Made by a program: the position numbers and the translations under genes. Shown piece by piece: positions 27,026-41,100 of a stretch of 64,000 nt of DNA (the stretch's first letter is position 1; each line of letters starts with the position of its first letter). The stretch is from contig NC_064036.1 in the NCBI RefSeq assembly GCF_932526225.1, forward strand, positions 4,898,519-4,962,518, given 5' to 3'. Source of the DNA: Nematostella vectensis. Lineage: Eukaryota; Cnidaria; Anthozoa; Actiniaria; Edwardsiidae. The notes below the pieces were generated by a model. The model did no database searches. It was not told where the DNA came from and saw nothing but the letters and a program-made list of their open reading frames with translations.

Positions 27026-30000
27026 ATGAATCGTATTGTTTTTATATGTCTGATGCATTTGGCTCTTGATCAAAATGAATGTAAGTCATCTAAAATTTTG
27101 TGTTATTACCACTGGCATAAGGTGGCCTTGGGGCGTCAACTATCTTTGAATATCTCTTGCTCCAAGATTTGTAATTGTGAAAATACGTTAAAAATATTGA
27201 ACAGCTGGGACAAATAACTCGTGATTATGATGTCATACCCACTATGAGTCTGGATCTAATATCGATCTGTAGACCATTTCGCATTGGTTTAGGAAATTTT
27301 CTTTGAAAAATATGATCCAATGCTGGGTGCATTTCTATCAAATCTAGGTTATGTAAAATATAGCAAAAAATTATAATTTCAAGTTTTGGTTAAACATTAT
27401 GTTCTTATTAATATCTATTTCTATACCAATTTATCGTAGCTATGTGATCTGAGAAGCTTGTGATTTTAATCCCTCAAATGCATTAGGCGATTAAGCAATC
27501 TGTCTGCTACTAGTATCTATCCTTTGTAGATTTTGCTTCTCTTTTCCAAAAAGGTAACTGATCTATAGAGCACTATGCTTAATCGTTCTTCTAGTTTTAG
27601 GGCGCGTTTCCCCCACCCTATCATTCTGGAATGGGAATGGCTGGTAGAGAATGTTCAGAATGGCATTCGTGTCGTTCTGCTACAGGTAGCAGAATGGATG
27701 GAATGGCCTTCATTCCATTCCGGGATGGGAACGCGGGAGAAACGAACGCGCGCTTTTTCAATTCAAATCATTCTCATTCCGAAATCACGAGTAAAAGAAC
27801 GCGCCAGTGAAAACTTCACTGCGCAGGACTGGTTCTAAGTATGACGTCATAACCACGTCGTTTTAGTCATTGCAATCGGCCAAATCATTTGGTTACTGAG
27901 GAATTCCTGATCATGCCTGTGCATGTGCTGTTGAGATTAACCGCTGGTTTCCCCATAGGTGCAGTGTTCACTGAAGAGCAACGGTTACTACGCGATCTGT
28001 TCCAGAACTACAGCAAGTATGCGAGACCCAGCATTGAAAGCGATGCTCCTGCAATCGTCACGTTCAGAGCTAAACTTAAACAAATTGTGGACTTGGTGAG
28101 TGGAGGCGCTAATCTTTTGTGCATGAGATATTAAGAATATATTACTACCATCACTTATATACTATCTATACGGCTAACTCATGACGTAGACTCTTCAAGC
28201 CCCATGCTAAGAGCGAACGCATTGTTGTAAAATCACGCAGTACTATTTTGGTCAAACATTTTTGTGTTGGTCGTTAACCATGTTGCAATAGGGCGCGTGG
28301 TTTAGGATGCGGTTTGAAGATTTCATAAATGTTGCCGTGATCAAATTTCCAAAATTGTCCCAAAGTTACGCGAGGTCGAGTAATGCTTCGCCCGTCTGCA
28401 CACAAGGCTGGGGCCAGCCTCGTTCCCTCCTCGGAAGCAACAAAAAAAAAAAACATTTCGAGACGTTTTTGCTCGCCATGATGCTTTTGTGTGTTACCTT
28501 GGCTTGAAATTAATGTTTCATTTCCTTAGAAAGACAATGAACAACTCTTAAAGATCATACTTTACAATTACATGGTAAGTAGCAAAGATCATTTACGTGG
28601 GGTCTACAAAACGTTCATACGGCATTCCAGGGGCGTAGCCAGGCTACCCAATTTTCCTCCTTTTTTAGATTAGTTGTATACATATATCATTTCAAAAACG
28701 TTTCGCACTCACAAAGGAATCGACATTTCACAGCCAGCAGTGCTTCGTGGACAACACACAAATGACTGAAACCTTGCGCCTTGGAGCCGATGAGAAAGCA
28801 GATAACTAGAGGAAATACAGCTTTTCGAACATACATTCGTTTTTAATAATGATTATTTTCCCATTTATTTGATACCCATGGGTAAAAGAACAATACCAAC
28901 ATCTCGACGAGGTGATAGAGACAAAAGCAACTAAAATCTTATTTAAAATTGGTGTACAATTTGCGCACTATGCTGCATAACTGCTCTTGCTGTTGTCCTG
29001 TTGACGCTTTATCTTGTCTATCCGCAGCAGTGGGAAAACCCGATCTTGACGTGGGACCCACGTGACTATGGAGGGGTCCAGGAAATTAACGTGGCACCGG
29101 AGGAAGTCTGGGTCCCGGATATTGTCATTTACAACAGGTGGGCCATGGAAACATGCTCATATATTCAGAATTAAATGAGTACTTTTAAGTATATTTTTAA
29201 TTTAAAATATAAATTCCAACAGAATATCAAGCAATTTCAATCAATTGGCGTCAAACATCTGGTACCAGGTAATTTAAAACTATGCTGCAAAAGTTTTGGT
29301 GTCTTTACAAACATGTCTCCAAAAGCCACTGTTCTGAACCACTTTCTCTCAATTTCAACTTGATAAGAATTCCTGTTTACCTACCCTAGAATTTAAGATC
29401 ATGGAAATTATCTTGGTGCACGATTTTGGCTGTCGGCTACTGGATTCACTCTTGATTATTTTCTTTAAAATTTAAGAAGCATTTCTTACTGTAGTATTAT
29501 GCTGGTGACCTGATTTTCAACACTATTTATTAAGCCCCGTGAGAACAGCAGCAAGGAACTCGCTTAGGCACTTCCCCTTTTTCAACATAGCCTGTATCTC
29601 TTCTTCTGTATTACCCATACCTTCTCGTTTGCACCATTCACCCCTTCCTGTATTACCACTCTTAATTTATTTAGCATTTCCTGATATGATTTCGACCTGA
29701 TTTCTAAAGACCTGATATCCAAAACGACTTTGAAGCACCTTGGAAACAGCTGCAGGGAATATCTCGATGAATCTCTTGACATTTGAAACATTGCAAATAA
29801 ATTTTGAGAACCTTCAAGATAATCAGCCTTATGATTGATGTGCTAATAGCCTTTTAATAAGCCCCCTTTATTTTTTTCGGGGTCCGATAATCATCAAATC
29901 TCGCGCTCTGATTGGCTCGTGAGGTCCGGTATCCTACGATCCGGACCCCGCTATACCGGACAGCTCACCTTCAAAGCTGGAAATAATGAGTTGATATAAA

Positions 30001-33000
30001 AATGACCATCGAAAACTGGCCGCTCCCCTTCAAAGCTGGAGATAATGTTGAGTTGATATAAAAAATGACCATCGAAAACTGGCTTTTTACTTCCGAGGTA
30101 ATAGATCTTTACATTTAAACGGCATTTTATTTGTCATTTTATCTAGAAATCGGCTTTAAACTACCCGTATTTTGTACATTTGGGATAGAAAAAGCAATAA
30201 ATCGTCTCTTCATACGAAGAAAAACGACAAATTAGTCTAGGAATTTTCCTGCATAACCAGCTTAACGTATCCACATTTAAGGGAAGTTCTTAAGTGAATA
30301 TATCTCCTCGTCTGTGGAGGATTTAAAGCGAAAGAGGACATTTCGATTCGATTTGGGGCTACATTATTTTACAAAATGTCGGTCAAAACTCAGAGAATGT
30401 CTTCATTGGAGGTTCTTTATTTCTAGAAGATAAAAGCGTTGTGTGGAAATACAAAATAGAGTTTATTGAATGATCATGAGCGAACAAAATCTTCGCGAAC
30501 GTCGACTACCATCGTGCGACCGTAAGCCCGTAATATATGGATTGCATTGCCTAAAAACGGAGCTCCAAACGACCAAATCTTATAAAGCTTATTTTCTCTT
30601 AATAATTTAAGAAACATTAAATATTATTATTATAATTCTGTTTTTGGCGACGTCAAAAACGCCAGTGTAGTTTTACTTGTAATGACGTGATCTCATTGCA
30701 CCCCACTTGAAACATACATGACACCTACCGAAATATATATTTTTATTTTGATGGCGTCAGCATATTGCTTCTAGTGACGTCGTTAATGACGTCACAATCA
30801 CGTGATTATATTGGTGCACCCCTTGACACCTGCCAAGTCTGGTTGTGAAACAATGTGTCTTTCAATAGATATGAGTGTTTTTGTATTTAATCACGTTTTT
30901 TGCTTTTTGTGATGTCATGGATGACGTCACACACCACAAGACCATATTGTTGCATCCCCCTTGACACCTACATGACACCTATATAATAAAAATATTTTTT
31001 TATTTTAATGATGTCAGCATATTTTGCTTCTAGTGACGTCATCGATGACGTCACAAATCACGTGGCCACAGTTTTAACACCTCCCTTGACACATACAATG
31101 CTTTTTGGGGACGGACGGACATCGCGATACGAAAACTCGAGTCGATATTTGCTACCATATTTTTCTTAATACCACTTTTTCTTAGGTATGGGGCTCCGCT
31201 CCAAGGTAAACAAAGTTGGAAATTCTATTGAGGGAAAAACAAATATGTTATTTCCCAACTAAGGGTCGGTCCGTATATATATATATATTTTTTTTTTCTC
31301 TTAGTGCTGAGGATGTACTAGGGGGTCTAACACACAAGTACAAGACGGATGTTGTGATCCAGGCGAACGGGACTAATATATGGCTTGCGCCCGCGATGTT
31401 CCTTACCACGTGCCAGCTGGACGTTAGGTAGAGCCTGGAGCACACGAACGGCATACTGTATAATAACAAAAGCGTGCAATTTAGTTTTGTCTGGAGTTGT
31501 GTTTGCTGACCCCCTTCCCTTGTGTGGTACTTTTAGCGTTTCCTCCTAAAAGGCCGTTAAAAGCTGACTCTTCGTTGTTTGTAGATACTTTCCATTTGAT
31601 GAGCAAAAGTGTCTGCTCAAGTTTGGCAGCTGGACACATGATTCTTCACGTCTTGACATGCGCACCCAGACCAATGGATCTAACAAGGACATCTACACGG
31701 AGCACGGGGAGTGGCAACTCGTTGGCGTCGAACAGAAGAGGTTCTATGACCATTCTAAGTGTTTTTCCCTGACATACCTTGCTTAACCCAAGTCTATTGC
31801 ATCACTATCGCATCACTGTCTACTTATGACTCTTTCTAACTAAATTGCATCATACCTACATGTAGCAACTATTCCTCGCTTAGTCTGTATTATACTTTAC
31901 ATTACCTACCATACAACTGGCTAACTTATCCCAATCTTACCTAACCTAATATAACTATGAACCTCACCTCTCACCTTTTCTTACGCCCCTCACTTCACCA
32001 CACCTCACTCCACATAATATAACGTGCTCTGTGTCCCGAACATATCCGCTGTTCTTTACTAGAATAGCCTTATCATTTCTTGCAGGAACGTAAAATATTA
32101 CGACTGCTGCCCCAAGCCATATGTAGATATCAGCTACACGGTGCACATCCGCCGAAAGTCATTATTCTACTCATTGTACCTTATTCTACCGGCTCTACTT
32201 ATCACCTCCATGGTACTTGTAGGGTTTCACCTTCCGCCCGAGAGCGGCGAGCGAATGCAACTTGGTATCACTGTCTTGCTGGCAATGATTGTCTTTTTAC
32301 AGTTTGTGTACCAGGTACCTTTTAGCCCAACTCAGTGGTTTGTTAGAAACTCTCGGAAACCCTTAAGTTTTCTTTGAAACATAGGACTTTATTTAGCATG
32401 CGATGCATCCGGAAATAATCCTCCCATTATTTAAAAAAGGTTTTTGCGCACGGCATGCATGCTAGACTTTATTGCGTCTTATAGTTTCTTTCAAGTTGTC
32501 AGAATTTCTTTATAGCTCTGCCAACTAAGCATCCTATTGCTATGAGATCACCAACATAGGCTATTTGGGGACGGACAATTTGATTGACGGGGGGAGTAAC
32601 TGAATTTATTTTGCTCGTTTTTTCCCTGACAGTTTTGCTGCTCGATTTTTTTCCCGAAGGATGTGGCGAATTTTCTGTCATTCTTTGTTTGATCCGTGCC
32701 TGAGCCGTGCTCAGGAGTCCGAGTTTTATTTTAAAACTTAAGGCAGCGTTGACGCCAGGTCTCTTCGAGCCCAATAAAGGCTTTAAAATATCAATATAAG
32801 ATATATAAGTATAATGTATTTCCGTATTTAGAATCTCCCCTCGACGTCTGACAGCGCACCTCTGCTGGGCAAGTTCTACATCGTGATGATGTTCCTAATA
32901 TCCCTCTCCTTGGGATGCACGTGCATCATACTTAACTACTCACACGGTTACCATGGCAACGAGATGCCTATCTGGGTTCGTATAATCATCCTTGACTGCC

Positions 33001-33203
33001 TTGCCAAGGTATTTGACTCCAGGCCCCCCACGGACAAGCTAGGGCGTTTTTTGACTGAGGCCGATAATCAGCGGAGGGGAGAGGAGTGGAAGCGAGCAGC
33101 GAGGATACTGGACCGATTTTTCATGGTGGCGTTTTCGGTGATGATAACTTTAGCGATAGTTGCCCTCGTTCTTCAAGCTCCATCTTATGCATTCTTTCAT
33201 TAA
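27026..33203 (+). CDS. Nicotinic acetylcholine receptor-like (Cys-loop) subunit, alpha type
   Basis: Exons: 27026-27080, 27959-28095, 28530-28574, 29028-29137, 31305-31427, 31585-31740, 32086-32314 and 32832-33203 (TAA), all in phase, about 408 residues. Exon 1 is a signal peptide (MNRIVFICLMHLAL). The ligand-binding domain shows ENPILTWDPRDYGG, VWVPDIVIYN and the Cys-loop CQLDVRYFPFDEQKC with 13 residues between cysteines. The adjacent cysteines in YYDCCPKPY are the loop-C mark of agonist-binding alpha subunits. M1, M2 (GERMQLGITVLLAMIVFLQF) and M3 follow, then an intracellular loop of only about 55 residues and M4 near the C-terminus. It should form a pentameric ligand-gated channel in the plasma membrane. 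The donor at 31741 (GTTCTA) is weak but phase and homology support it. Confidence 0.9.
29961..30083. repeat. Two-copy tandem duplication, about 60-bp unit
   Basis: TTCAAAGCTGGAAATAATGA and AATGACCATCGAAAACTGGC occur twice in succession. Located in the long receptor intron. Confidence 0.8.
30640..31100. repeat. Degenerate repeat array carrying TGACGTCA sites
   Basis: Three diverged units of about 100-150 bp share CACCCCTTGACACCT-type and TGATGTCAGCATAT text. Four perfect TGACGTCA octamers lie at 30787-30794, 30922-30929, 31034-31041 and 31046-31053, with nearby CACGTG boxes. They sit in the intron of the receptor gene before exon 5. The octamer is the CRE/ATF site; function here is not shown. 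Confidence 0.65.
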
Positions 33204-34516
33204 GGTTATCCTTGCTACCCATCTGCTCTTTAAGGATTAAACGTTTGCTATCTAGATTCGTGTTCCTTCATATCCGCTCTTCCGACAAAAAAAGATGACA
33301 GAGGTTGATTGTCAAATTTTTACTACATCTTATCGAAGTGTTAACTATGATTACTATATTATACTGAACCAAGATAGCATAAGATATCTTATACCGCATT
33401 CACACCAGCACCTAGGTTTAAACTGGTTTAAATCTTAATCTCCCAAGAGTGTAAAGAACCAAAAACAAAACTGAATAGACTGTGATGTACATGTTACTAA
33501 GTGATCATTTAGCTAGTAAGAATTCAACACAATGAGAAACTTTGGCAAGTTATCAGGCAAAGAAAAACTTTGTTTAACTAAAATTGGCTGAACATTTTAT
33601 GAAGCCCTTTTACGATATCTTAACCATGATTCAGAAACATAGAAATTAAATTGTGTAATATTGAGTAGTATTGTTTGTGAATGTCAATTTTTGCTGGTAT
33701 TGGTATTATAGTCAAGCATAGGAGGGGGGGGGGGGGGGGGGGCGGGCGTTGGTGGGGTCTAATTACTACAATACCGCACAAAATTTTCGGGAAAACCGCA
33801 TAAAAAACTCGGGAATATCGCATACCACACAGAAGGACGAGGTTTTGAAGAACATGCGCGACACCCCGACATTTCCCAGGTTTCCGCTAGTTCATACCGT
33901 ATCACGGGCAAATCCCGCGCACCGCAGGACTAACACCGCAATATTTTAATTTTTACCGCAATACCGCCGTTTGAAAAGCAAAATATTGAATCTTTTTTTT
34001 TCATTATCCGGACAACGGCACATTGTATATGCAGTGTTAGCTTATTATTAGCCTTGAGTATCTATAAAAGCCTGATACTCAGGCTAATTAGTGCTGTCCT
34101 CTTGTTGTTCGCGTGCAACGAGAAAACAAATGAACTTTCGCTTCCGCGCGGGTATCGATTAGTTTATCGATCGATTTCAAAAAGGCGGGAAAGTAAGAAA
34201 CACTCGCGCACGGTCAACTAAAAAATGTAAAAAAAATTAAACATTCAACAATAGTAAGACGGCAACAAACCAAACAGACCTTGGAGTGAAAAGATGTTGT
34301 TTTTAGTTGCCCTTTTGGGGCGTAAAAAGTAGAATGATCCATTTGCCCAAAGAACGGATATCAGTGCTGTTCATCGTTGTTTTTGACACTGTGACACTTG
34401 TGATATATTTTACCTCCGGGCTATTTCGTCCTATTTGCACTTTTTGGGAGCTACAGGTTTTATCAAGGTGAAGTTGATCCAAACAATAAGAAAGAAAACT
34501 CAGATGTCAGTTTTCA
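33204..34516. other. Intergenic stretch with a G-homopolymer, no gene seen
   Basis: Follows the receptor stop. Holds a run of about 22 G at 33722-33743 and a short hairpin near 34047-34092. No exon supported. Confidence 0.5.
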
Positions 34517-34980
34517 CTGCTCGAATGGACTGTTTCGTGCGAAAACTCCACGGTATGTAACTCTGAAGTAAAAAAAAAAGGCTCATCGTTTTTGCTTTAT
34601 GATTTGATGGAAATGTTGCATTTCCAAATAAGCTGTAGTGAATTATTTATTCATTTAAGTTTGTTTGTCCGATGTAAAAGCTTTGTGTATTTCTTGGCTT
34701 TCGGTGACACTCACCGGCTCGTTATATTGTTTTTCTTCTTGTCAAAGTTTTCCTTTTCAATCTTTTCAGGATAATAAACAGAATAAAATAACGACTCAAA
34801 GTGCTCGTCGTCGCCTATTAGCAACTTCTAGGTCCTATTTATTTGTTTGTTGTTGTTGTTTTTTTTAGTTGATTTGTTTGAGTTTTTTTATGATCTTTTT
34901 TAAAATTAATTTCAGCCAAATTAAAGAGAATCTCGCGATTGTTATCAGAATATAGCTAGCAAACTCTGTTCCTACTGCCC
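34517..34980. repeat. Uninterrupted copy of the dispersed repeat that element 1 hit
   Basis: Starts CTGCTCGAATGGACTGTTTC and ends near CTAGCAAACTCTGTTCC. It is colinear with two pieces flanking element 1 (37275-37398 and 51648-51976). The point where element 1 sits corresponds to GTAGTG at 34635-34640, present once here. It therefore serves as an empty-site paralogue. It lies about 190 bp upstream of the M13 start exon. Confidence 0.9.
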
Positions 34981-35166
34981 TTGCTCAATATATCGCCACG
35001 CACCCGAGACTACAGAATTCAGGGCCCCATCCAAACTTATTTGCATTTTCATTGTTCTAAAGAGTCCCACTGGGCCCAGTATTCTGTTACCGCTCCCCAC
35101 CCGGCTTTAACACGTAACGTTTTTTGGAAAAGACTCTATTCACGCCGGTCATCTTACATCGCTACG

Positions 35167-38100
35167 ATGCATCTTTGCAGATATGTATTTTTTCTGTTTT
35201 TCCTTGGATTTTGTATCGATGTAGTTTTGATGCGAGTCTTGAGGAGGAAAGTCAATCACCCATTCACCGTGAAAGACCCAAAGTCAGCCATTCGCGTGTG
35301 CTGGTCCAAAGACTGCGTTCAAACTGCCTCAGGTAACATGTTGGTGATAGTCCACTACTGATTCATACTTAATCCCAAACGTTCTAGGCAGCTCGGTAGA
35401 AATTACTTTGTCTGAGCCAAGGTGATTTAGGCCTTTTCTAAGTGCTTTGTTGTTTTTGTTCGTGTACTGACAGATTGCTAAGTATAGGTATGCGTGCGAG
35501 CTGACCCTTGACCAAAGATTAAAGGAATGGTTCATTCTCAGCGTGCGTAATCTAGATCTGGAAGCACGCGCATAGTTTACAGAGTACGATGCTAGCGTGA
35601 AAGTCGCACGAGGCGCAGCCGAGCTGTCATTTTTTAACATATCACATACTCGAAAACTTAAGTAAAAACACAAAAATCGATTACTTAAATTGCGTGCTTT
35701 CATTAACATAATTTACATATAACATTTTTATTTCGATGGGTATTTCGATACAACTTCTCGCCAAACACACTATACCTAAAATTTGACAAAACTGCTGAGC
35801 TTCAAGCTCCCTGTGTTTATTCAATGTTTCCCGCCAAATCCCTTTGTGTACGTGCAAGTTTGATTTCCTAGCCGGCTCTCTTTTGGGGTTAGTAGGAAAT
35901 GTTTTGTTTTCGAATATTGAATCCTGCGGGGTAAAAATGCGTCACCTTTAGAAGGCCTAGTCCACTTGATTTACAACTAGGGCTGGTGGGTTATAACCTA
36001 TGAGATAAAATACGTGTTTCCTCTGCAGATTTTACAAATAAATCTTCACATTGATCGAGATTTTGAATCCACTGTAGTCGCGTCTACAATTATTCTCGCG
36101 ATTACAAATTGCACTTGCTCTTTTTTAAAATAAGATGAACCAAGCACGGCAAAATGTGTTTACAAGTTCTCACTTGCGCTGTTGTGGGTGAAGATATCGG
36201 AAACGCGGAGGTCGGAACGAAATGCCGACGAAACATACACGAAGTGCATCACGAGCCTTTTCGGGAAGCGTTCGTGCATTATACAAAGACCCTGTTCACA
36301 GACAGCAAACAAATAGCGGTCATTTTCGAATTCGAAAATGACCGCTAGACAGATTAATTGAGGGTGCATTTTACAGTGTTAGCGTGAAGAAAATTATTAA
36401 AAATTTCAACGAGAAACTACCGATCCTGAAAATCATACAATGATTGTACTTGTAGTCCAGTCAATCCATGAAGTTTTTTTGGCCCAGGTGGAACTTATTG
36501 CAATAGAATTTCTCTCAGCGGATTTTGAACAAGTGATACAACCTACTTAACATACTAAAAGCCCCCAAAAATCCCTTTGGTGGAACATCTTGAAATATGT
36601 GATTTTTCCATTTCGAGCAAAACCACAGGGTACCCGCGTCATTAAAACGGAAAAAAAAATAAAATACACGTCTCAATCAGTACATTGAAAAGGCCATTGG
36701 TCAAAGTTGATTAAAGACAATGTTTGGATATCGAAACAAAGTAAATTACCCCTGTTAAATATATTTTTTTACAATATTTCTGTATTCCAAAAACCACAGG
36801 GTACCCGCGCTGAAAACCTGAAAAATTGAAAATACAAGTCTGAATAAGAAAATTTCAAAGTTCATTGGTCAAAAATGATTAAAGACACAATTTTAGTATC
36901 GAAATAAAGCAACTTGTCCATGCTTTATTTCTATTTCAAATATTTTCTCTACAAATATATTTGTCTAGAAAATAAACTTATATGTGACATCAGCTCAGTT
37001 GGTAGCCTATTCAATACATGTAATAAAGCGGTAATCTTGAACACTTTTGTAATTTCTTGAGGTTTTGCACCAGCCTAGAGAAAGCTACTTACACTTCTAA
37101 TGAAACTGAACGTCTAGCTCTAGCTCGATTAGTCAAGAATTGTGGAAAAGTCTGACCTTTACACTTTCCAAATGAGCACTACAGTCTAGAGCATTCTTCT
37201 GGCAGGTTCATCTTCTGGTGCTGCAATCCGATTAGAATTTGTATCGCATTATATTTATCAGCGATCATTGGGGACTGCTCGAATGGACTGTTTGGTGCGA
37301 AAACTCCACGATATGTAACTTCTGAAGTAAAAAAAAAAGGCTCATCGTTTTTGGTTATGATTTGATGGAAATGTTGCATTTACAAATAAGCTGTAGTGGG
37401 GGGGGACTGGGCGGGTTCAGTCTATGGAATGTGTGGAATGTGTGGAATGCGGGCGGTTGTTTCGCCTGCATAAACAATCGGCAAAAGTTAATGTAAGCAA
37501 AATAGATTTCGCGAACGCGAATAATCAATTAGGGCCGGTGTTTCGCCGGGAGTCCGTCGGCGGCCATCTGGCCAACTACGTCGACTGTCGGACTGGGTAG
37601 TTTGAGTCTAACATTCGGCGAAGTTAATGTAGGCAAAATAGATTTCGCGAACACGAATAATCAATTAGAGGCAGGTGTTTCGCGAACACGAATAACCAAT
37701 CAGGGCCGGTGCTTCGCGTTCATGAATAATCAGGGTGTAGGCCGGGCGCGTGCAAGCCCAAGGACTTGCGCTTACACGACTTTTTGGGGCAGCCGTGAAA
37801 ACGAGGAGGGCCGCCAACCTACGGAGCGCGGAATAATCGTTTTTCGGCTGTGAGTTCGAAGCCGCCTGCGTGGCGTTTAAACCTGAGTTCTACTCGAACA
37901 CCCCGCTCCCGAACTCCTCGCGAATTTTTTGCAGTCTCTTTTTCACCCTTTCGCGTGCCACCAGGGAGGGCCCCTTCCCGCTTTTTTTTATCATGCGGTG
38001 CGAGGCCGTGTCGAGCTCTGATGGCGGCCTTGAGCGTGTTGTATCTCTCTTGTTCCTGAAGTATCAGCCGAAACTCTTCGTCTGAGATACGCCCGTCTTG

Positions 38101-41100
38101 CAGAGCCTTAGAGACCAGCTCGCTGATCGAGTTTTTCTTACTCTCCGCTAGAACCATCGTGTCTTCGTGTTTAGCCACCTTGCTCGTAAGACCCCTAGAG
38201 ACCACCCCCGCGCCCGCGCCCACGACACCGACCAGCCCAGCGACCCCTGCCAGCGGAGCGCCGATCAGAACCCCTATCCCACTCAAAGAGACTCCCAGCC
38301 CGGCGCTGGAAAGCACCCCTGCAGCGATGCCGGATGCCACGGACACAGCATGGGTAACGGCGAAGGCGCGCTTATACTTCTTCCGCACCTGTCGATAATG
38401 CGTTATCTCGTTGTCTAGAACCGCCTGAGTGTCACGTATTACCTGGAGTCGGAGACTTTGCGCGTCGCCGCCGGTGCTTGCCGGAGCGGTAGGCGTCTGC
38501 GGGGGGTGGGCACTGGGGAGCGGGGGATATATGGATATGCCACCGCTGCTAACGTCGCTGTTCGCCATGCCTGCTATGTCGGACCTAGGTTAGCTCTAAT
38601 ACGAGGCGAACAGGCTTGCCCTTAAAGTCCACCCGTCTACCACGGTCATCCCTGATCCATATTCGGATACTCGAGACAAACTCAGAGGGAGACGCTGCGA
38701 CGCAAATGGGGATGTCGGGCCCATAGACGACTTTCTCGTGCGGCCTCCCGCGGGTTTCTAGGCAAGCCAGAACGTTTGAATTCTCGTCTAAGGCGAGGCA
38801 CTGTGAGCGGTCTACGATGTCGCAGAAGACGTAGATGGCCTCTATTTTCGGCAAAGTCACCTCAAGTGGGGGGATCCCCAAGGGCATTGCGAGGCCCCGC
38901 TCCCCCATCTGATCGTCTTTAGCCTCTAGGCCAAATAGTGCGCAAAGCTCGGCGTTCAGGAACACAACGCCTGTGGACACGAGCACGATCTTCCCGGTGA
39001 GGGGGTCCTGCTTCGCGGTCAGAACCTGGCTTTTAGCGCGGTTGATCGTTTCCACGATGGACTCGGCCGTGTGGTGCCCGGCTGGCAGAGAAGCGATGGG
39101 CGGGAGGGGGGCTATTGTCGTTATCTGCTGCTCCCTCTCGAGATTATATCAGCTGTTAAACAGCGAGCACTGCCGGAGCGCCACAAAGCGTGGGCGTCTT
39201 ATCGGCTGCCCGAAGAAGAGCGTCAGTTCACCGGAGGTGAACTCAGCGTGTAGGACCACCATTGTGTTGAACATAGCCCACCTTCGTGTTTAATAGGGTT
39301 GAGCATGGATTGGGAAGGCTGGCAGATGCTGAACGAGGTCCCCCGAAGGAAGGAGGAGGAGACGAAGAAGGCGGCAGTTGCGGCGGGGGCCTCTATAGCC
39401 GAACATATCAAACACGCTATAGCCGAACAAGCCAAAAAACCGGTTTCCCTAGGTTTCCCTAGGTCTCTGACCCTCGCGCAAAAGCTGCTCTACGTCGTGC
39501 CCGCGACCCCCGTGGAGAGCACGGCCTCAGACATCACCCCACTACTCACGCAGCTGGAGATACACGTGGCTGAGGACAAATCATTCACGACTAGGGTCCG
39601 AGACATATTCAAAGAGACAGTAGTCACGCACAAGTCCGCCAAGGAGTCTCGCCGGTGGCTATCGGAGCCTTCCTATGGGTACTGGCCACAGCAACTCAAC
39701 TTTGCGGTCTGGTGCGCAACCGCCGGTTGTGGGGTGTCCCTAACTGACCCCACTTTCGCCACGCTCCCCTCTGTCATCAGGGGATTTCTAAGGTTTCACG
39801 TCTACTTCACCACCCGGAGGATACTCTACGAGCTCGGCGTCCCCCTGCCTGGCGACAACCCGTTCGCGCAAAAAGGTAACCCCTACAAGAAGGCCGCTTT
39901 CGAGTGTCTGTGCATAGAGTTCGGTTTGCCGCGTAAGCCGGACTTCCGATGGAAAGGCGGGCGGAACCACGGGCTAGGCGATGTGTTTGTGTTCTACCCG
40001 GGGGAGGGGTATCGCAACGTGCACGTGATCCGCGGCTATGACACGGCAGCGGATGAGTACCCGAGCCACCTCAATCTGTTTAGCGACGAAGGTGGGACGT
40101 ACAATAGTGGGAGGCAGGTGGGTTACATACGCAACGACGACCACGGGGGCGTGCAATATAGCTGGTTTGCGCCTCCCAAAGGCGAGGGTCTGACAAAAGC
40201 AGGGCTAGGGAGACTCGACCGCTCGGTCGAGGCGTTCGTCTACACGGTGCTTGGTACACAGGTAAACGTCCGTTCCTCCATCGCAGGGGCCGGTGGGCCG
40301 GCCATGGAGGCGCAGGCGGAGTTCACGGAGCTGCTCGAAGACGCGATCATGGAAAACGACATCGCTCAAAGCGTGCAAAGGTACCAGTTAGCCGTGCAGG
40401 AGGCCAAGGTGAGACTGAGTCTTGCGGTTGCACCAGGTGTGTGGCTGATGCCGAGCGATCTGGTGATAAACACGCAAAGCGTCGTGGGCTACAACAATAA
40501 GCTGCAGAAAGCCACGGACTCCATGAAGCTCGGCGCAAACGCGATCAACACCGAGACAAAGCCAGTCGGTGCTCATAACATGGCCGGTGGGCATCCTAGG
40601 GTGCAACACGCGACTGACCACGTGCCGCCCCGGCGGCAAAGCACCACTGCGAAAGTGCACGCGGAGGGCGCGGCTGCCCCGGACCTGGGCAGGCTGCCGG
40701 GTGCCGTTCCGGCGTCGGCACGACAGGCTGCGCATAGCACGTCGGGCGAAAAGAGTGACCACACCGCCCTCAAGGTGGGGTTGTCGGTGCTCGTGGCGGC
40801 CGCGGCGTATTACTTGTTCCGATGACTGCTTTGCATTTGACGAACCGAGAACGCGGCTACGGCTAGAATGAGCAGCCACGCGTTTTCGCCAAGGAATTTC
40901 ACCGCTTCCCCCGCGGCCTTAAACACGAAGTTCGCGATGCTGCCTACTAGCCCCGGGAGAAGCTTGCCTAGCTTTTTCCCGATGGCCTTAAGCCCGTTAC
41001 CGACCCCTCTGGCCACGGAAGAGAGCGACTTGCCGAGCGACGTCACAATGGCCGCGATTGTCGTCGCTACGGCCAACCCGATAGCGGTGGCGGTGAAGCC

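Noticed and set aside
39071-39253. + strand frame ending in a GGEL-containing peptide that looked like a separate gene start
   Set aside because: The - strand gene through the same bases gives a better continuous frame; no ATG context or downstream continuation on +.
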